Assembly: GCA_900696645.1 (NCBI GenBank)
Contig: CAADGV010000005.1
Span: forward strand, 62,001 to 126,000
Reading direction: 5' to 3'
DNA length: 64,000 nucleotides
From: an uncultured Chlorobiota bacterium
GTDB lineage: Bacteria; Bacteroidota; Ignavibacteria; UBA10030; UBA6906
Under the pieces are notes generated by a model. It saw only the letters and a list, made by a program, of their open reading frames with translations. It was not told the origin of the DNA and did not search any database. Both the position numbers and the translations under genes were made by a program. The number at the start of each line of letters is the position of its first letter. Position 1 is the stretch's first letter. This document shows positions 61,505 to 64,000 of this stretch, piece after piece.

Positions 61505-62190
61505 ACAAGAAGAAAAAGTCAGTGAAGAAACGGCGCGCAAGCGCATCGAAGAAACCCCGCCGCGCGCAACGGTCGAAGCGGAAAGTATTCATTGCCGTTG
61601 CGGGGAACATCGGAGCGGGCAAATCGTCTCTCACGCAATTGCTGAGTCTGCGGTACGGATGGAAGCCGTTCTTCGAGTCGGTAGAAGACAATCCGTATCT
61701 CAACGACTTCTACGCCGATATGAAGCGATGGTCGTTCAACCTGCAGGTGTATTTCCTCTCCAACCGGTTCCGCAGCCACAAGGCAATCACCGAAGGACCG
61801 GAATCGGTGATACTCGATAGGGTGATTTACGAAGACGCCGAGATTTTTGCCCGCAACCTTTACGAGATCGGCAACATGGAGCAGCGGGACTACGAGAACT
61901 ACGTTGCGCTGTACGACGTGATGACGGAATATCTCCGTCCGCCGGACTTGCTGATTTATCTGCGTGCGAATGTTGACACGCTTGTGCAGCAGATTTTCTT
62001 GCGCGGCCGCGATTTTGAACAATCCATCAAGAAGGAATACCTCGAACAACTCAACAGACATTACGAATCATGGATTGCCCGCTACAAAAAAGGCCCGCTG
62101 CTCGTCGTCGAGTCGGACGAGCTGGACTTCGTGAACAAGCAGGAAGATTTGGAACAGTTGGTGAGGATGATTGAGGGGAAGTTGAGATAG
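61501..62190 (+). CDS. Deoxynucleoside kinase family
   Basis: VAGNIGAGKSSLTQLL, FESVEDNPYLNDFYADMKRWSFNLQVYFL, DRVIYEDAEIFA; Lys/Arg-rich N-terminal extension. Confidence 0.92.
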   Translation: MNKKKKSVKKRRASASKKPRRAQRSKRKVFIAVAGNIGAGKSSLTQLLSLRYGWKPFFESVEDNPYLNDFYADMKRWSFNLQVYFLSNRFRSHKAITEGPESVILDRVIYEDAEIFARNLYEIGNMEQRDYENYVALYDVMTEYLRPPDLLIYLRANVDTLVQQIFLRGRDFEQSIKKEYLEQLNRHYESWIARYKKGPLLVVESDELDFVNKQEDLEQLVRMIEGKLR

Positions 62191-62327
62191 TCAAGTGGCT
62201 GGGCAAGTCGTTGCGCTGTGACACCGGCACCAGTCCGGCCAAATGGACAATCATGGAGCTGGTGCGTAATATATGGAAACAGCATAACCACAGTCAGCTG
62301 CTTAATAAATCAAGGGGTCTCTAAACA

Positions 62328-62759
62328 ATGAAACTGATTGCCAAATTCGCTCTTCCGATCTTAATTGTGGCGATTTTATACTTATTGATTTCGGGAAACA
62401 TGCTTTCACCCTCACCCTTCGTAATTGCAATGCAGATATTAGCGGTGGCGTTAAGTATTTGGGCACGCAGAAGTTTTCAGGCAGGACAATTCAGTGTCGA
62501 TGCAGAACCGAAGGAAGGACCATTGTTGTCAAGTGGGCCGTATGCGTTTATTCGACACCCAATGTACACTGCGGCGTTATTATTGATTTGGTCAAGTATT
62601 TTTGGTCATTTGTCCATCTCTACCGTGATTATTGGTTTGGTCGTCACAAGTGCTGTCTCTATTCGTGTTGTGAGTGAGGAACAGGTTCTGCATGCACATT
62701 TTCCTGACTATGCGGAGTACTCACGTAAAACCAAAAGGATAATTCCATTCATAATCTAA
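62328..62759 (+). CDS. Isoprenylcysteine carboxyl methyltransferase/PEMT-like membrane methyltransferase
   Basis: GPYAFIRHPMYTAALLLIWS...SEEQVLHAHFPDYAEYSRKTKRIIPFI. Confidence 0.88.
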   Translation: MKLIAKFALPILIVAILYLLISGNMLSPSPFVIAMQILAVALSIWARRSFQAGQFSVDAEPKEGPLLSSGPYAFIRHPMYTAALLLIWSSIFGHLSISTVIIGLVVTSAVSIRVVSEEQVLHAHFPDYAEYSRKTKRIIPFII

Positions 62760-62914
62760 TAATCAAAGATAAATGCAACGCAGCCTATCCGGTTGCTCAA
62801 TCCGACGTTGCAATCGCGGGTAAAAACGGCTTCAGCCCGCAGGAACACTGCAACGAAGGTTAGCGCCAGTCCGTTACGCTGCCTGACAAGCTGAGATGAA
62901 CGCAGGAGAAGTTG

Positions 62915-63073
62915 ATGAGCGATACAACAACCTTAATAGCCGCCCTGGAAAATGCTCCCGGTATTGAAGGACTGGTAATAGCGGCAGCCGTTGAGCGCGA
63001 AGGTGGTTTTACTGAACGTCTTTACCGCGTGCGGACCGAGAATCGCTCCGGGAAATCCAACCGATCCACTTAG
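62915..63073 (+). CDS. Short ORF of unknown function, possible gene fragment
   Basis: 52 aa MSDTTTLIAALENAPGIEGLVIAAAVEREGGFTERLYRVRTENRSGKSNRST; preceded by purine-rich aggagaag RBS-like sequence. Confidence 0.3.
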   Translation: MSDTTTLIAALENAPGIEGLVIAAAVEREGGFTERLYRVRTENRSGKSNRST

Positions 63074-63092
63074 TCCACACCGTCCACAATCA

Positions 63093-63554
63093 TCACGCCT
63101 CCTCCGCCCCCAGCCTCGCCAGCTCATCCGCACGCTCGTTCAGCTCGACGCCGGCGTGGCCTTCCACTTTGTGGAACTTCACGTTCAGTCCGTCGAGCAA
63201 ATCCAGCAATCTTGACCACAAATCCTTGTTTTCCACCGGCTGCTTCTTTGCATTCTTCCATCCATTCTTCTTCCATCTCACATACCATTTCTGGTGCATG
63301 CAGTTGACGAGGTAGGCGCTGTCGGAATAAACGGTAACGGGCTTGTCTTTTGCTTTGATTGCTTCAAGGGCCTTAATGCAGGCTGTCAGTTCCATCCGCT
63401 GGTTGGAAGTGTTGCACTCGCCGCCGTGAAGTTCCTTGATGTGATCTTTGTACTTCATCACAACGCCCCAGCCGCCGGCGTTGTTCGCCGATTGATTGCC
63501 CGAACAGGCGCCGTCGCAGTAGATGATGATTGTATCGGACAATGATGCAGACAT
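63093..63554 (-). CDS. rnhA: Ribonuclease HI
   Basis: IIIYCDGACSGNQSANNAGGWGVVM, NQRMELTACIKALEAI, VYSDSAYLVNCMHQKWYVRWKKNGWK, VEGHAGVELNERADELA. Confidence 0.95.
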   Translation of the reverse strand: MSASLSDTIIIYCDGACSGNQSANNAGGWGVVMKYKDHIKELHGGECNTSNQRMELTACIKALEAIKAKDKPVTVYSDSAYLVNCMHQKWYVRWKKNGWKNAKKQPVENKDLWSRLLDLLDGLNVKFHKVEGHAGVELNERADELARLGAEEA

Positions 63555-63640
63555 TTTTTCAACACGAAGCCACATAGAACCATGAAGGTTCATAAAGAAA
63601 CTTCTTGCAGTTCCGTGTCACTTCGAGCCTTTGTGTTGAG
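63555..63640. repeat. Degenerate intergenic inverted repeat, CACGAAG/CTTTGTG family
   Basis: tttttcaacacgaagccacatagaaccatgaagg with downstream ccgtgtcacttcgagcctttgtgttgaga; arms less complementary than the other copies. Confidence 0.6.
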
Positions 63641-63653
63641 AGCATTTTCCGGG

Positions 63654-64000
63654 TCAAAAGAAGAACATTTTCACGGCAATCGCAAGCAGGAATACGGCGT
63701 AGAGTTTTCTGAGATTATCCGCATGTGTTTTGTGTGCCACCATCGCGCCGTACTTCGCCATGGGAACCGTGCCGATAATGAGAGGAATGGAGTGAACGTA
63801 ATCAACAAACCCGATAGTGAAATCGGAAATCTGCGGCGCATACACGTCGATCGTTGTCCAGCCCTTGACGATGTACCCGATTGTTGACGCAAGAGCCGTA
63901 ATCACAATACTTGCGCTCGATGTCCCCAGCGCTTTCTTGAGCGGCACGCGCAGGAAATAGTACATCATCGGAATCGCAAACACGCCGCCGCCGACTCCCG
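63654..64000 (-). CDS. Sulfite exporter TauE/SafE family protein, truncated by window end
   Basis: GVGGGVFAIPMMYYFLRVPLKKALGTSSASIVITALAS; frame open to window edge. Confidence 0.87.
   Translation of the reverse strand, partial: GVGGGVFAIPMMYYFLRVPLKKALGTSSASIVITALASTIGYIVKGWTTIDVYAPQISDFTIGFVDYVHSIPLIIGTVPMAKYGAMVAHKTHADNLRKLYAVFLLAIAVKMFFF

Noticed and set aside
62760-62914. Possible integron attC site after the ICMT-like gene
   Set aside because: GTTAGCG and GTTACGC do not fit the GTTRRRY core consensus and no paired RYYYAAC was found

Overview
This 64 kb window is a gene-dense bacterial chromosome segment with about 57 protein-coding genes. It is Gram-negative by content (kdsB, murA, heptosyltransferase-like GT9, lipoproteins). 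Gene content and style suggest the Bacteroidota/Chlorobi/Ignavibacteria group, but that placement is inference. No rRNA, tRNA, CRISPR array, IS element or prophage was recognised. Most of the window is housekeeping and central metabolism: malic enzyme, two ATP-type PEP carboxykinases, enolase, phosphohexomutase, CTP synthase, GatC, KdsB, MurA, dCTP deaminase, RNase H, RlmD-like methyltransferase and an ABC-F ATPase. It also carries many peptidases (M48, M50, M2, S9, a predicted MA-like) and amidohydrolases. The most interesting observations are: (1) a tightly overlapping operon Ppx/GppA-HD, CHAD, SixA, SdiA-regulated-like propeller and HD hydrolase, a candidate polyphosphate/phosphate module; (2) a translationally coupled aspartate aminotransferase-PEP carboxykinase pair, with a second PEPCK about 4.4 kb away; (3) three amidohydrolase domains in tandem, two of which have lost the HxH metal motif; (4) a decayed Fe-S/FAD oxidoreductase N-terminus next to an Rrf2 regulator with a near-perfect upstream palindrome; (5) two families of intergenic hairpins whose arms are built from ~9-10 nt repeat units; (6) an RtcB-macro domain neighbourhood; (7) a small AT-richer island encoding a HEPN-like orphan and a lipoprotein with a DnaJ-type zinc motif. 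I found no clear defence island or obviously unprecedented system.
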